Positions 13,201-25,274 are shown, counted from the stretch's first letter. The stretch is DNA of 64,000 nucleotides from Edaphochlamys debaryana (GCA_016858145.1 JAEHOE010000056.1:558001-622000); one strand, 5' to 3'. The notes: generated by a model not told the origin, from the sequence alone. A program made the numbers and translations.

Positions 13201-16200
13201 CCTGCGCGCATCGGGCACAGGCGCATATCTCAATGACAACGAGGTAGAGCTTGATGTAATGCGCAACAAGTCCGTGGGCTCAGCCAGGTCCTCTCATGCC
13301 CCCATGCCCGCTGCCCACCTTGAGGATTTCTCCGGCCGTGGGGCTGCTGCCTCGCTCGCCCTCCTTGGCGCGTGCGCCTTCCCCGCCGCCTTCCCCGCCG
13401 CCCAGGTTCGTGATCGCTCCATACGTGATGACTAAGACGCTGCCACACAGCGCCACAAGCCCCAGGCATAGGGTGCGGCCGAGGCTCGGGCATGGAATGC
13501 ACTGCGGGGGCAGATCAAGCGACACGCTTTACGGGGCAGCCAGCACAGGTGAGCCGCAGTAGACGAGTCCTACCTCGAAGTCCGGGGTAGCGGTGTACCC
13601 CGGCAGGCAGGCACCACACAGCGTGCCCATGTATCCCTCAGCGCACTGCAGGACGACGTAGGCCTCGGAGCCGTTGGCCCCGCCGGACCGGGGGAGCGGC
13701 GGCATTCCTGCTGCGCTGACTCCCGCGATGACGCTCCTGCGGGCAGCTGCCAGCGCCAGGGTGCGGTTGTGGGCGGCATCGAGGTTCCGCAACCGGACTT
13801 CGAGGCTACCGAAGAGTACGAAGCCACTGGAAGCAGCCGCCTGCTGCCACCAGTCCTGCAGCTGAGGCCCGACCTCCGTGCAGGCCGCCTCGTTGGGACA
13901 GGCGTGCATGAGGGGGCTCCGGGGCCCCGAGTGCCAGTAGCCGGGAAGCGGTGCCATGTCCATGTCCCCCGGACAAACCGCGTTGGCGGGGCAGGCGCGG
14001 CACGCTCGCACTGCCAGTTGGGCAGCGTCCCGGGCTGGACGGCTTGCCAGGGCAAGGCTTTCGGCCTCCACGCTGTCGCCCTCCTGCTGCCGCCACTGCT
14101 GGATGAGCGCCTGAAGGCTGGGCCGCGGATCTGCCACGAGCCCCACTGAGCGCAGGGGGCATGCGGTGCAGCTCGCGTTATGGGCAGCCTCTGCGGCCCA
14201 CGAGGGGCTGGCTGGGTCGGCTGGGAACGAGGCCTGCTCCCCGAGGCCGCACCCCGACAGCTCCAGCTGCAAGGTCGCCGCTGGGGCCTCCGGTCCGCAG
14301 CAGGGCTGCTGCAGCCGCAGCGTGTAGGTGCCCGGCCAGCCGGTGATGACCCCCGCAATGTGCGCCCGGCCGTCTCGCCCAAAGACGAGACTCCAGGGGC
14401 GCGGCCTGCCGCCCACACTGAAGGAGCGGCCGCCAGCGGTGCCCCGCTGCGCCTCCGGTGCTGCCACCGCAGCCGCAAGCCCAACGTCCACACTCATGTT
14501 GGCGTCGAGGGCGGGACCAGCGGGCGCTGAGGGATGGAAGTGAGCAGGGAGGGAGAGGGAAGGGGTCAGCGAACTGGCTGGACTTGGTGGGGCCAATACT
14601 GGCAGAAGGTCTGGTGAGCGTACAACCTTACCCGAGGACACGGGTTGACCGTAGGAGTCATAGAGGCCAACGACAATGTCCACAAGGCTCCCTGTCGTGG
14701 CGGCGAGCCTCAAAGGGTCCGTTGGGCTAAGCAGGCGTCCGTCTGACAGAGCCACGAAGCCTCCCCGCACCGGCGGGAACTCCATGCCTCCTCGATCTGC
14801 CAGCTGAACACTGACCAACTCCTCCAATACCGGACGCTCCGTTGCAGGGGCCTCCACGACAGGAATGGCCCACTGGTAGAGGGCGGTGTGGTTGGGCTCG
14901 AGGAACCACAGGGGCCGAGAGCTGTGGGCGGGGAGCGTGAAGCCCTCCTGTCCATCACCAGGGGTGCTGCTGTTGAGGGCTGACGCCGTCGCATTGAGGG
15001 GTTCCAGGGCTGCGCCCAGGAGCAGGAGAGAGCAGTTGCTTCCGAGGAGGAGGTCGGCGCCATCGGGCACGCCGCCGTTGTTGAGCAGAGAGGAGGGAGG
15101 GCACCCACATGTGCTGTTGCCCTCTGCCTGGCAAAGGGCTGCCGTAAGGGTGTCTGCGGCTTGGGCCCCGTAGGCCCCGGCCGAGCAGCGCTGGAGGGAC
15201 GCCACGTACGCGCCCAGCCAAGCACGGTTGCCAGATAACACTGCGGTCCGATCCACGGAGACCACAAGCCCTGGGGCGTGCTCCACGAAGAGTGCGCCGC
15301 CGTAGCCCTGTCCGGTGGTGTTGGCGGCAGTCGCCAGCAGGGCCGCCACGTTGCCATGCAGCGTAACGTTGCAGAGCCGGACGGCTGAGGTGCCATTGGC
15401 AAGCCCACTTTGCTGATGTGTCAGCCATGGCCCCACGTGCAGGGCCCCTCCCCGCACCGCCACGTTGCCGCTGATCTCGCCTCCCGCCACCGCCACTGCC
15501 CTGCATCCGGCCGTGCTGACGCCGCCGCCATCCCCCGTGGCAGAGCTGTTGGCGACCACGGTGCCGTTCAAGAGGGCTAGCGTGGAGCAGCCCTCTCCGG
15601 CGACAGAGCCTCCCGCCACCCCAGCCGAGTTGCCCCACAGGGTGCTGTTGATAAGGGTGAGGCTGGCGGCGGGTCCGGCGTAGGCCCCGCCGCCCCTGGC
15701 ACCAGCCGTGTTGCCGGGGCCGACACGGGCAGAGTCCAGGAGCAGACTGGCCCCGCCCAGCAGAGCGATTGCGCCCCCAGAGGTGGCGGCCGTGTTGTTG
15801 GCAAAGGTGCCGCCAGACACCCGCAGGGTAGTGCCGGACCCCGACAGCGCCAGCGCTCCTCCGCTGCCGTCAGCTGCCTTGTTGCCTGCCAGGGCGCCGC
15901 TGCCGAGATCCCAGTTCATAGCTTCCCAGCAGCTCCCCACGAAGAGCCCGCCGCCGTCCTTCCTGGCTTCGTTGTTCAGCACCAGGCCCCCGTCAAGGGA
16001 AGCGGAGGGGAGGCAGGGCGTGTAGATTGCCCCGCCCCGCTCAAAGGCCCTGTTGGCCGCCAGGCTTCCTCCGGAAGAGAGGACCAGGGACTCCATGCGG
16101 ACCGCGGCGTAGACGCCGCCACCAGAGGCCCAGGCCTCATTGTCGTACACGCTGGCGTTGTGGGTCACAGCGAGCACAGTCACGATCTTGGCGTGTACGG

Positions 16201-19200
16201 CCCCGCCAGAATCCTTGGCCACGTTGCCGGTAAGGCTGGACCCATGAGCCAAGGATAGGCTGGCCCGCTCAGCCCAGATGGCTCCCCCCGTGCCGGCGGC
16301 GCTGTTGTAGGACACGGTACTGCCCCCCGTGGCAATGAGGGAGACGCTGGGGCTGGATACCGCACCTCCGTAGGCGGAGACCGTGTTGTTCGACAGCTTG
16401 GACCCGCCGTCCAGATTCAGTGTGACAGAACCCTCAGCCACGGATATGGCGCCGCCGCTTCCCAGAACGGCGCTGTTCCCAGTAATTGAGCTGGAGCCAG
16501 ACAGACTGGCGGTGAGGCTGCCGGACTCAAGGTGCACGGCCCCTCCACTCAGAGCCGTGTTGTCCGACATGCTGCTCCCGGAAGCCACTTCCACAGCCAG
16601 GCGGGTGCCCGGAGCGGCCGAGGCTCCCAGGTAGATTGCGCCCCCGGGGCCCGTAGCAGCGGTGTTGTTCTCGACGCGGCTGCGGTTGAGGCGGACGTCC
16701 ACGAGGCCGCCCCAGTGCACATAGACAGCACCTCCGGACACTCCCGCCCGATTGCCGACCATGGCGCTGCCGCCCTCCAGCGTCAAGCGATTGAGGTTGC
16801 CCATGGCAACGTTCACTGCCCCGCCGCCGCCGATGACGGCGGTGTTGTACGACATGCTCGATTCGTTGGCGATGACTAGGCTGCTGATGTTGCCAGCGCG
16901 CAGGTACACTGTGGGGACGGGTGACGGATGCGTGCGTTAGGGGGCACGTTAGAGCGCAGCGCAACGCATGCAACACACTGTGTCGCTAGCGGCTCCCCTA
17001 ATTGGCAGTATACTGGAGCGCACGCCCACACCCACGCCCGCGCCCGTCCCCGCCCCCCGCTCCCCCCCGACCCCCCCGGCTCGCCTGCGCCGCCGCCGCC
17101 CCCAAAACAGGAACTATTGTCGCCCACAAAGATAGATGTGAGGCAGCTGTACTGTACGGTAAGAGCATTTCCATCCCCGTAGGCGGTGTTGTACACTATG
17201 CTGCTGTTGCCCTCGACGGTCAGGTCCAGGTTGCCGCTGTTGAGGTAGATAACCCCACCCCCTTGCGCGGCCGTGTTGTTGGACACGGCGCTCCCGTCCC
17301 GCACGGCCAGACGCAGATGGCCTGTACCGCCCACGTGTACGGCACCCCCGTACGACGCGGCGTTGCCCGAGGCGCGGCTGCCCCCTGCCACCTCCATGTC
17401 GACGCTCTGCAGCGTGAACAAGGCGCCCTCGAGGTCCTGACGCGGTCGCAAGTTGGCATCGGAAAGAGGACTTTCGGTCTGAGTGCCAGCCACGTTGCCT
17501 GACATGCTGCTGTTGTCCGTGAGCCTGAAACGTAACCATAACTTGTTGTATTTGCCTGCCGTGTGGATGGCGGAGCCGCCGCCACGACCTGATTCATTCC
17601 CGTCGACACTGCTGCCCCCCGCCACAACCATCGCATGAAGCTCCTCTCTGACAAACACGGCGCCGCCTGTATCACCAGCAGAGTTGAGGCAGAGCTGGCT
17701 GCCCCCGCTGACGGTCAGGTTCGCCAGGTCAACATCGATGTGTACGGCACCGCCGGTGCAAAGGCCCCACGACACGGTCTTGATGACGCTGTTGTGTACG
17801 ACAGAGCTGCGGTCGTGGACCAGGAAGGTGCCAACGTTGCCCCTGACGTACACCGCCCCTCCCGCTCTGGCACCGTCGGCCTCAGATGTCAAGGTGTTGT
17901 TCGCAATGGTGCTGCCGTGCTGTACGGCAAGTACGGCAAGGCTGCCCCCAAAGAAGAAGGCCCCACCGGCCCGATTTGCCGCGTTGCTTCGGACGCTGCC
18001 GTTGTCCGCGACGACAAGCCGGTTCAGGCCGTCGCTATATGAGTCGATAGAGTAGTACGACGGTAGGCTGCTGTCGCCCGCATAGCTCAGCGAGATGGCG
18101 CCGCCCGCCCCGTCCCTTGACCGGTTGTACGACAGGCTGCTGCTGCCCTGTACGATGACTGTGTCGAGGGTGCCGTACCGAACGAACACAGCTCCACCGG
18201 ACCCCTTTGCCGTGTTCGAAGTCATGCTGGAGCTGGACGTCAGGGAAATGTTGGCGGCGTTGCCTGAGCCCAGGTACAGCCCTCCGCCGTCGTGCTGCCA
18301 AGCGGTGTTGTTTGCCACGCTGCTCCCAGCCTCCAGCAGCACGCCGGACGCGCCTTCCCGCAGGTAGAAGGCGCCCCCGGAGACGGAGGCCAAGTTGGCG
18401 TGGGCGGCCGACGCGGTGAGGGAGAGGCTGGCGACGCCCCGCCGGACCGCCAGCGCCGCTCCGTGGCCCCCGCGGTTGCGGTGCAGCTGCGTGCGGTTGA
18501 GCAGCACCGTCAGCATGGCCGTCATGGCGCTGCTCTTTCTCCCGCTGGCCTCCAAGAGAACGGCGCCGAAGGGATGGAGCCGGTAGTCGTCCGAGCGAAG
18601 CGTTGCGTCCCAAACGTGCGCCCAGTACCCCAGCCACGCCTGCCAGCTCCACGTCACGCCGTTGTTGGTGATACTGCAGCCGGTGAAGAGGACCCAGGGT
18701 GGCGGCGCAGGGCAGGGCGAGGCCCTCAGCTGCACCCACAGGCACGCCCAGCCATGTGCGTCAACCACACCCGAGCAGCTGTATGCCTCGAGGCTGACGC
18801 CATACGCCCGGGAGACTCGCACCGCGCCGTAGGACGGCCTGGCGAGGGGAATGCGCTGCCGGCCTTCGGTCCCCGGCGGCTCCCCGGTCAGGTTGGCGAC
18901 GGTGAGGTTGCGGACGGTTACGAAGGTGCAGTTCATCAGGTGCAGCAGCGCCCCCACGGAGCTGAGCGGCAGGCCCGATATGACGCTGTCTTCGAGGAGC
19001 AGGTGGGGCACGTCCATGAGCGTGATGCCCCAGTCCGTGCCGAGGTCAGAGGCAGGGTCCCGGAGGGGTGGCGAGGGCGGCACGGGGGGTGCAGGGGGCG
19101 GCGACCTCAAGTAGTACAGAAGCGGCGCCGCGGGCTGGGTTGGCGCGGCCCCGAGGTGCGGGGCTACGCGGCCCCGTGACTCGAGGATCTGTACGCCTTC

Positions 19201-20048
19201 CACCGTGAAACTGCTGCTGGCGCTCAGGGAAGCGCCCAACATCACACGCACGCTTTCGCCTGATGTTCCTCCGCCGTCGATGCCGCTGCTCCCGCCCGGT
19301 GCCGCCCGCTGGCAGCGGATGCTGCTGGTCGCTGGTGTGAGGACGATGCGACAGCGGTGTGTCCAGCTGAGCTGGAGGCTAGGCATGGCCAGGCACCGGG
19401 CCGTGGGGGGCGGGGAGTGAGGGGCTGGCGGAGACGGTGGAGTCATTGGGTAGACGGGCGGGGATGGGGGCGGCGGCGAGAACTGTGGATAGTCTGGCCA
19501 GGAAGGCCAGAAGGGCGTGCCTGCAGGATGGGCACAGGTGAAGCTGTTACAGGAGTGGCCGGGAGTACTTTACGGACTAGTACGGCTACGAGGTGCGTGC
19601 ACATACTTGGCATCCCCGGCGGCCCTGAAGGAGTCGCTGGCGGGCGGGCCGGCTCGCCGGATGTGGCCTCGCCGCCGGGAGGGGGCGCGTAGTCATACTC
19701 CTCAGCTGCTCCGTGATGGAGATAGAGAGAGAGAGAGAGAGAGAGAGGGGCCGAGGATTGGTAAGATTGTGTAGAGTGAGGCAGGAGGTTGGCGCGGGGC
19801 TACTCGGGGGGCCCGGAGGTGTAACGGGTAGGCCCACCGGGAGGTTGGGAACGGCTGCCCAACCCAAAAGGGTGACGAGGGAGTCCGTTGTCGCGCTCCC
19901 CGTGCTACCAGGTCATGCCCTCGCACTTACCTGCAGCGAGGAGTATGCTGGCAGCGACCACGAGAAAGACGGCCTGGACTACGATGCACCTCGGCACGAC
20001 AGAGTGCGACGTTGAGGCGCCCACACGGGACACTTCTCTAGGTATCAT
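10211..20048 (-). CDS. Surface gene A: Pmp-like beta-helix, Cys-rich and multi-pass membrane protein
   Basis: Probable giant cell-surface protein, about 2543 residues. Exons: 20048-19931, 19705-19607, 19520-17109, 16908-14632, 14526-13574, 13501-13319, 13201-13139, 12540-12123, 11943-11738, 11632-11441, 11329-11251, 11061-10882, 10666-10211. Exon 1 encodes a signal peptide (core VVQAVFLVVAASILLAA). Next come a Pro-rich linker and about 1500 residues of repeats of the form S-x-x-x-x-N-T-A-x-x-x-G-G-A-[VI]-Y, as in chlamydial Pmp proteins and other right-handed beta-helices. A Cys-rich module (CRACPANAVCPG, YMGTLCGACLPGY) leads into eight or nine hydrophobic helices in exons 6-13 and a cytosolic tail. 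Exon 8 (12540-12123) is 418 nt where phase needs 414: GCGA is duplicated at 12370-12377 and breaks the frame. The exon 3 donor (GTTTTG at 17108) is weak. Adhesion or sensing is inference. Confidence 0.75.
11245..11741. repeat. Near-identical block shared with 47362-47858 (paralogue B)
   Basis: Two membrane exons, parts of their neighbours and the introns between them are almost the same in both copies. An example is the shared 16-mer GGATTGGAGTGCGGGG / GGGTTGGAGTGCGGGG in the intron. Intron conservation at this level points to a recent duplication or to gene conversion. Confidence 0.8.
12370..12377 (+). repeat. 4-bp tandem duplication (GCGA x2) breaking the frame of gene A
   Basis: Removing one GCGA restores the reading L-C-L-A-L-W-T-L-R-Y-A-F-L, which matches the uninterrupted frame of paralogue B near 48450. 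It also restores phase 0 at both ends of the exon. It is either a slippage mutation or an assembly indel. Confidence 0.75.
19721..19747 (+). repeat. GA dinucleotide microsatellite in intron 1 of gene A
   Basis: A run of about 12 GA units sits just upstream (in gene direction) of exon 2. No function is evident. Confidence 0.8.
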
Positions 20049-20373
20049 CTCGGTTGCTCCACCGCTTAAAGCTTGCGTGCTTGGGCAAGCTGTCTGCGCC
20101 GAACGCGCTCCATGCTGGCGGATTGCGCTCTTAGCCCGAGACTGCTCGGAAGGGCCGCGGTATTCAGCTCACACGTACGTGATACATTGCTGTGACTGTG
20201 GCCTTAGCTGATCAGCCGACAGGCCAGGTGTGGTTGGGCTCGCCCTTGAACTAGAAGTCAACCTCAAGGAGGTAAGAAGCACGGTAGCGCGACAGCGCGA
20301 GGACCAGCAAGGCCAAAGAGAATGCGCAACAATGATAGGCACTTCAATGTGGGCCTCCGTGTTGGGTACTGGG

Positions 20374-20378
20374 TTACA
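20374..20378 (-). terminator. TGTAA polyadenylation signal of the lectin-like gene
   Basis: The minus strand reads TGTAA about 185 bases after the stop at 20562. It lies within the stretch that must also hold the promoter of gene A, which starts at 20048 on the same strand. Confidence 0.55.
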
Positions 20379-20561
20379 CAATCGCAGCAGTGCCCGTGGA
20401 CCGCATCGAACCCCAGCCAGCCCCGCCGTCGAAGGGGCCACGGGGAGGCACGGGGAGTTCGGCCTGCATACAAGCGCTCGGGCCTCAGAGTAGCTGTACC
20501 ACAAGCAGGTCCTGGAAAACAGTTACCAACCCACCAGCCATCCATCCCAGAGGCTCCGCTC

Positions 20562-23500
20562 CTACAAGCCTGTCCCGCTGTGGCTGGTCCTCTGGCACAC
20601 GGCACTCGTCCGCACGTCCCCGCCCCTGGCGCTGGCGCCCAGCCGGCCCTCACCCCGCTCTTTGAACGAGCCACCGCCCATGCCGCCGCCAGGGCCTGAG
20701 CCCGGCAGCGGCGGCCGCCCCGAGGCCCCCGCGGCCGCGCCTCCGCCCCCACCAGGCCCCGGCATGGGCCGCACACGGCTCCCTCGGGAGGCCGACCGGC
20801 GCCTGAGCACCAGCACGCCCACCGCCACCCCCAGCACCGTCGCCGCCGCCGCTGCGACACCGCCAATCACGGCGGGCGAGGTCGCTGGCCGCTTGGCCTG
20901 GGCCCCGCTGGTGCTGGCATCACCGCCGCTGGTTGCGTCCTCTGCCGCGGCCGCTTCGTCCAACCCAGAGCCGACCGCGTCGGGGTTGGCCCCGTCTGTG
21001 GCGACGTCTGCTCCGTCCACTTGTGCAGGAGCCTCCTTGGCTGCGCCACCTGTGTCGGGTAGAACGGCAGGGTGGAGCCGTGCAGGGTAGGGACGGCGCC
21101 CGTTGACCCCTAGGCAAGGCAGGCCGGAGGCATAGTCCCCACCAGCGGCCCTGCCTTCAAACACTGTCATCGCTCTTCTTCGTACTCCCCCGCTGTTGTA
21201 ACGCACGCACGCCCCTACCTGGCTTGAATGCCGGGGCACATGAGGCGGCGGTGGCATTGGGCCAAACCACGGCGCAGCCCTGGCCCGACAGCACGGTGCC
21301 TGACCGGGGAGGCGGGCCATGTGCAGCAGAGGATCAGGTGCAAGGTCATCAGAGTACGACGCATGCACATCACCAACAGGGTGCCCCGTGACCCCTGCCC
21401 TCACTTCCAAGCCCCCGCGCGCCAGCAGTTTAGTAACGGTACGGGTGCCGTCAGGCGCGCCGCACGGGTGTGCCGTCCTCCCCCGACCCAAACCCGCCAA
21501 CCCTGCCCAGCCCTGCCCCTGCCATCCGGCACAAGGCGGCCCCCCGGCGACGCACCCCGCTTGCTGCCGTCCGCGCTGGCGCACGCGAGGTCGGTGCGGC
21601 CGTCTGCGTCGCAGTCGGCGCTCAGCAGCAGCTCCCCGGTGCCGGCGCAGAAGGTCGCGGGCCGGGAGCAGCCTGGGGGCGGGGGAGAGGGAAGAGGGAA
21701 GGGAGAGGGGTGAAGGAGGCGGCGAGCTCGCCTGCGGTGGAGAGAGAATGAAGACGCGAGAAGCGGGTGCATGATTCCGCCCAGCGGAGTAGTGTCCATG
21801 GGGGAAGCCCGAGGCTCTCACCTGTGGCCGAGGGCAGGAAGGCGGGTGCGCAGGAGAAGGGCGGCGCGTCGGGCCAGCGCACCACGCAGCCCACGCCGCT
21901 GAGCACCGTGCCTGCCATGACACACAGGGGCAGGGGCAGGGGCGGGGGCAGGGTGGCACAGTCACAGGAATGCAGCGAAGGAGAAGCAGAGGCGAGCAGG
22001 CGCGGCGGTGGCATCCGCAGCCCCTCGCTCCCAGCAGGTCCCACCTCGCTGTGTGCCGTCGGCGCTCAGGCACGCCCAGTCCACTGCGCGGGGCATCAAG
22101 GCGGGGGCATGCAGATTCACGATATGCAGGCGTTAACAGCAGCAACCAGAACACGTGTCCTCATGAGAACTTGCCCCCCTCACCTTGCCGGAGCACAGAC
22201 TGTGCACGCCACAACCCCACCCGGACTGCCGGACTGCTGCCCTCCTCTCTTCCCCACCCCTCACCCAACTCCACCCCCACCCACCCGTGCCGTCTCCGTC
22301 GCAGTCCACCGCCTTTGCCGTGTCCCCCGCGGCGGCACAGAACCAGGAAGGCCGCGCGCACGCCGCCCCCGCGGGCCGCGCGCCCCCGCTGGCCCAGGCC
22401 GTGCCCCCCGCCGCGTTCACCACCTTCAGCACCCCATCCGTCCCCAGCCGCATGCTGAAGGGCCCCCGCGCCGCGCCCATTGCACCCGGCACGGAGGTCC
22501 CGACGGCAGCCGAGGTGAAAGTGATGAAGGAGCCGGAGCTGCCCGGCGGCTTGAGCCCCAGCTCCCAGGACCCGTCCTCCAGGAGGCGGAGGTAGCGGGG
22601 GGCGCCCAGGCCGCCCGAGCCCGCCAGCCAGGCGGTGGTGCGGGGGGTGTCGGTTCGGAACACGCCCAGCTCGCCGTTGGGCTGCGGGGGCCAGCAGGGT
22701 TGGGGCATACAAGGGCAGGGGAAGGGAGGTGGCGGCGGGAAAAGAGCAGGCATGGGGCCTGTCAGGAGGAGCGGTTTGTAATAGCAGCGTGCGCACTCGG
22801 CTACGCGTACAACCGCCCCTAATGCCCGCCGTTTGCCTCCTTGCTCGCTCACTGCCTCCTACCGAGCCATCCCCCTGAACCCCCCGTCCGCCCCCACCTG
22901 CAGCGCCAACACGTAGCGGCGGTCGGCGGAGAACAGCGCCCCGCAGGGCCAGGCGCTGCTGTCGGCCGCGGCCTGGGGGCGGGGCGGAGGGCGGGGGCGG
23001 CAGGAGGGAAGCGGCGGAGTTAGCGTGCCCTGTAATACCATTGCAGGGTGAAGTTAGTCCGGCGTAACCCGTTGTTAGCCCCTGGGCGCAGCTCAGCATG
23101 AGGAGGGAAGGGAGCCCCTCTCACCTCGCCGGCCTCCCCCTCTCCCAGGTAGTACAGCGCGCACAGCCCGGCCGGGCCCGAGCCCGGGCCCGAGCCCGAG
23201 CCCGAGGCCCAGGGCGCGGGGCAGCTGGGCGGCGGGTCGGGGGGGCAGTCCTGGCCTGGAGCGCGCGAGAGCTGGTAGAAGCGGTTGTCTATTGGTATCC
23301 GAGCAAAGGTGAGATGGGGTGATGGGGTGGGGATAGCACAGCAGCAGCCAGGCGAAGAGGGCAACGTCGGTATCAGGCGGAAAGGACATAACCGCGGTCC
23401 TGGTGCGGCAAGGCCTCGGAGGCTTTTGACAGCGACAGCTTACCGGGCGCAGGAGGGCTAGGCGGGCTTGGGGGTGGCGACGGGGGTGTAGGGGGCAAGG

Positions 23501-24308
23501 GTGGGCTAGGGGAGGGCGGCGGCCGCGAGGGGCGGAGCGGAGGTGGAGTGGGCGAGGGCGGAGGCGCACCGGGGGCAGGCGAGGGCGGCTCGGGGACGGG
23601 TGGAGTGGGGCCTGGCACGGTGGAGGGTAGGAAGGGGGTGTATGGGCGCAAGTCAGCTGCATCCAGGGTCTGAAGCTGCAAAACTCTTCGCGCCGCGCTA
23701 ATCCCTGGAAGCTCCAAGCCCCTTCAATGCGGGGATCTGAGCTCCAAGCCAAGCCTGCACGCACACGCACCGCTAGGTGGTGAGGGCGGAGGCGAAGACG
23801 GAGGAGTTGGCGGTGGCAGGCTTGGCGGGGGTGTGGGGGGTCCGGGAGAGGGGGGCTTAGGAGGCTGCGGCGAGGGCGGGCGGGGTGAGGGTGGCGGTCT
23901 CGGCGGTCGCGGTGAGGGTGGCCGGGGTGACGGGGGCCGGGGTGATGGTGGCCGGGGTGACGGTGGTCGGGGTGAGGGTGGCTGAGGTGAGGGGGGCCGA
24001 GGTGATGGGGGCGGTTTCGGGGGCGAAGGTGGCGGAGGTGAGGGCGGGCGGGGAGGCTTCGGCGCTGGTGAGGGCGGCCTGGGGGAAGGAGGCGGCGGCC
24101 GAGGTGGCTTGGGGGCGGGAGAAGGAGGACGGGGCGAGGGTGGTGGGGGTTTGGGAGGCCCCGGGGAGGCTGGAGGGCGGGGTGGAGGCCGTGGAGGGGA
24201 GGGCGGTGGCCTAGGCGGACGTGGAGGAGGCGTAGGTGGTGCAGCACCGCTGAGCGCCACCCCAACGGCGAGGAGCAGGGGCAGGAGAATGTGGAGCGCT
24301 GCCGACAT
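20562..24308 (-). CDS. Pro-rich-stalk, lectin-like single-pass membrane protein
   Basis: Predicted type I surface protein of about 718 residues. Exons: 24308-23771, 23611-23444, 23288-23125, 22972-22898, 22681-22285, 22083-22045, 21911-21822, 21672-21556, 21299-21219, 21049-20562; most introns are phase 1. The ATG at 24308 opens a signal peptide (ALHILLPLLLAVGVALSGA). About 200 residues of PPSPRPPSP-type repeats follow, as in hydroxyproline-rich wall proteins and pherophorins. Residues about 300-440 resemble a bulb-type lectin fold: RRYVLALQ-x-NGELGVF, then a second strand set SMRLGTDGVLKVV. Two Cys repeats follow (430-556), each with D-C-D-x-D-G, then ACxSADGxxRGTVLSGxGC and a Trp-Pro. A membrane helix (GGVAAAAATVLGVAVGVLVL) at about 615-637 is capped by RRR and a Gly-rich tail. 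Carbohydrate binding is inferred; the classical QxDxNxVxY motif is degenerate. Confidence 0.8.
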
Positions 24309-25226
24309 GCGGCTGAAGTCGCGGTCCAAGCGACACGCCGGTTTTTAGCGCCAGGCGGCTGAGTTCAGCTCCTTTTGGATCGTTTAAAAGAGCGCTACTT
24401 TGGCTCCAGTTGCCGGGCTTCAGGACAGCGGAATGGCGATGACTTTCTCAGTTTCTGCGACCAAAGCCTGTGCGCCGTGCTCTACACCTAATCTGATGGT
24501 CTAACACGTCGACTACAGCAGCATTTTGGCGGGTGGTGGCGCCTTGAGTTGAGCCGAGGTGCACGCTGGCCTTACTCCACGACCTGTGCCGCGCATAACA
24601 AGCTAGTTTGTGATCGTTCACGGCACAGGCTGAGAGCAAAAGCACAGAAGGTATGCGGGGCCGCCTGATGGCGATGCCGTAAGCGCCGTAGGATCCTGGG
24701 GGTTTCGACCGTCAGCCCCGCGGAGACCCTGGCCCCAACCCTCGGGGTTGTCCCCTCCCCTGCACCGGCTCCTGCCCTTGTCCGTGTAGCAACAACATAC
24801 TAGTCCTGCTCACGTCACACTGCATTACAACATCCAAGCCCCCACACACATGAAGGTACTCCCTTGCTCCAAACCCCGACACGACATACCAAGGCATGCA
24901 TATGCCGCTTCCAAGCCATCGTCCCTCACCAAGCTCCCTGCCCAAGCTGCCCCATCCTCCTAAATCGCCAGCGAGCCCCGAACCTTCCATCCCTTCGCTA
25001 CACCTTCCCGTTAGTTTCACGAAGGTTCCTGATGAGGGCCCCTGCCTCCCATATTCAGTTCAGCAATTTCAGCTGGCTCTGCAGCTCCCACGCAGAACAC
25101 GAAGGAGTCAACACGGTATCACAAGTTCACACCAGCTACCGTGTCCAAACGAGGAGCCTCCTACGAGGAGCCTCCCGCAAAGGCATAGCCCTTTCGTGGC
25201 CCTGTCCCAGGCTCTACCTGACGGGA
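24309..25226. other. Upstream region of the lectin-like gene, no gene seen
   Basis: About 0.9 kb between the start of the lectin-like gene and the 3' end of the MYND gene, both minus strand. No exon with recognisable protein character was found; it should contain the promoter of the lectin-like gene. Confidence 0.4.
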
Positions 25227-25231
25227 TTACA
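25227..25231 (-). terminator. TGTAA polyadenylation signal of the MYND gene
   Basis: The minus strand reads TGTAA about 45 bases after the stop codon at 25275-25277, a typical close distance. Confidence 0.55.
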
Positions 25232-25274
25232 GTCGCCTTGTACCTCCTTCCTCGAAGTCAAGTCCCTGAAACTG

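Noticed and set aside
10211..20048. Bacter­ial (chlamydial) contamination or recent transfer as the source of the Pmp-like gene
   Set aside because: The gene has 13 exons with algal splice sites, GC content and low-complexity linkers like its neighbours, so it is a resident nuclear gene whatever its deep origin.
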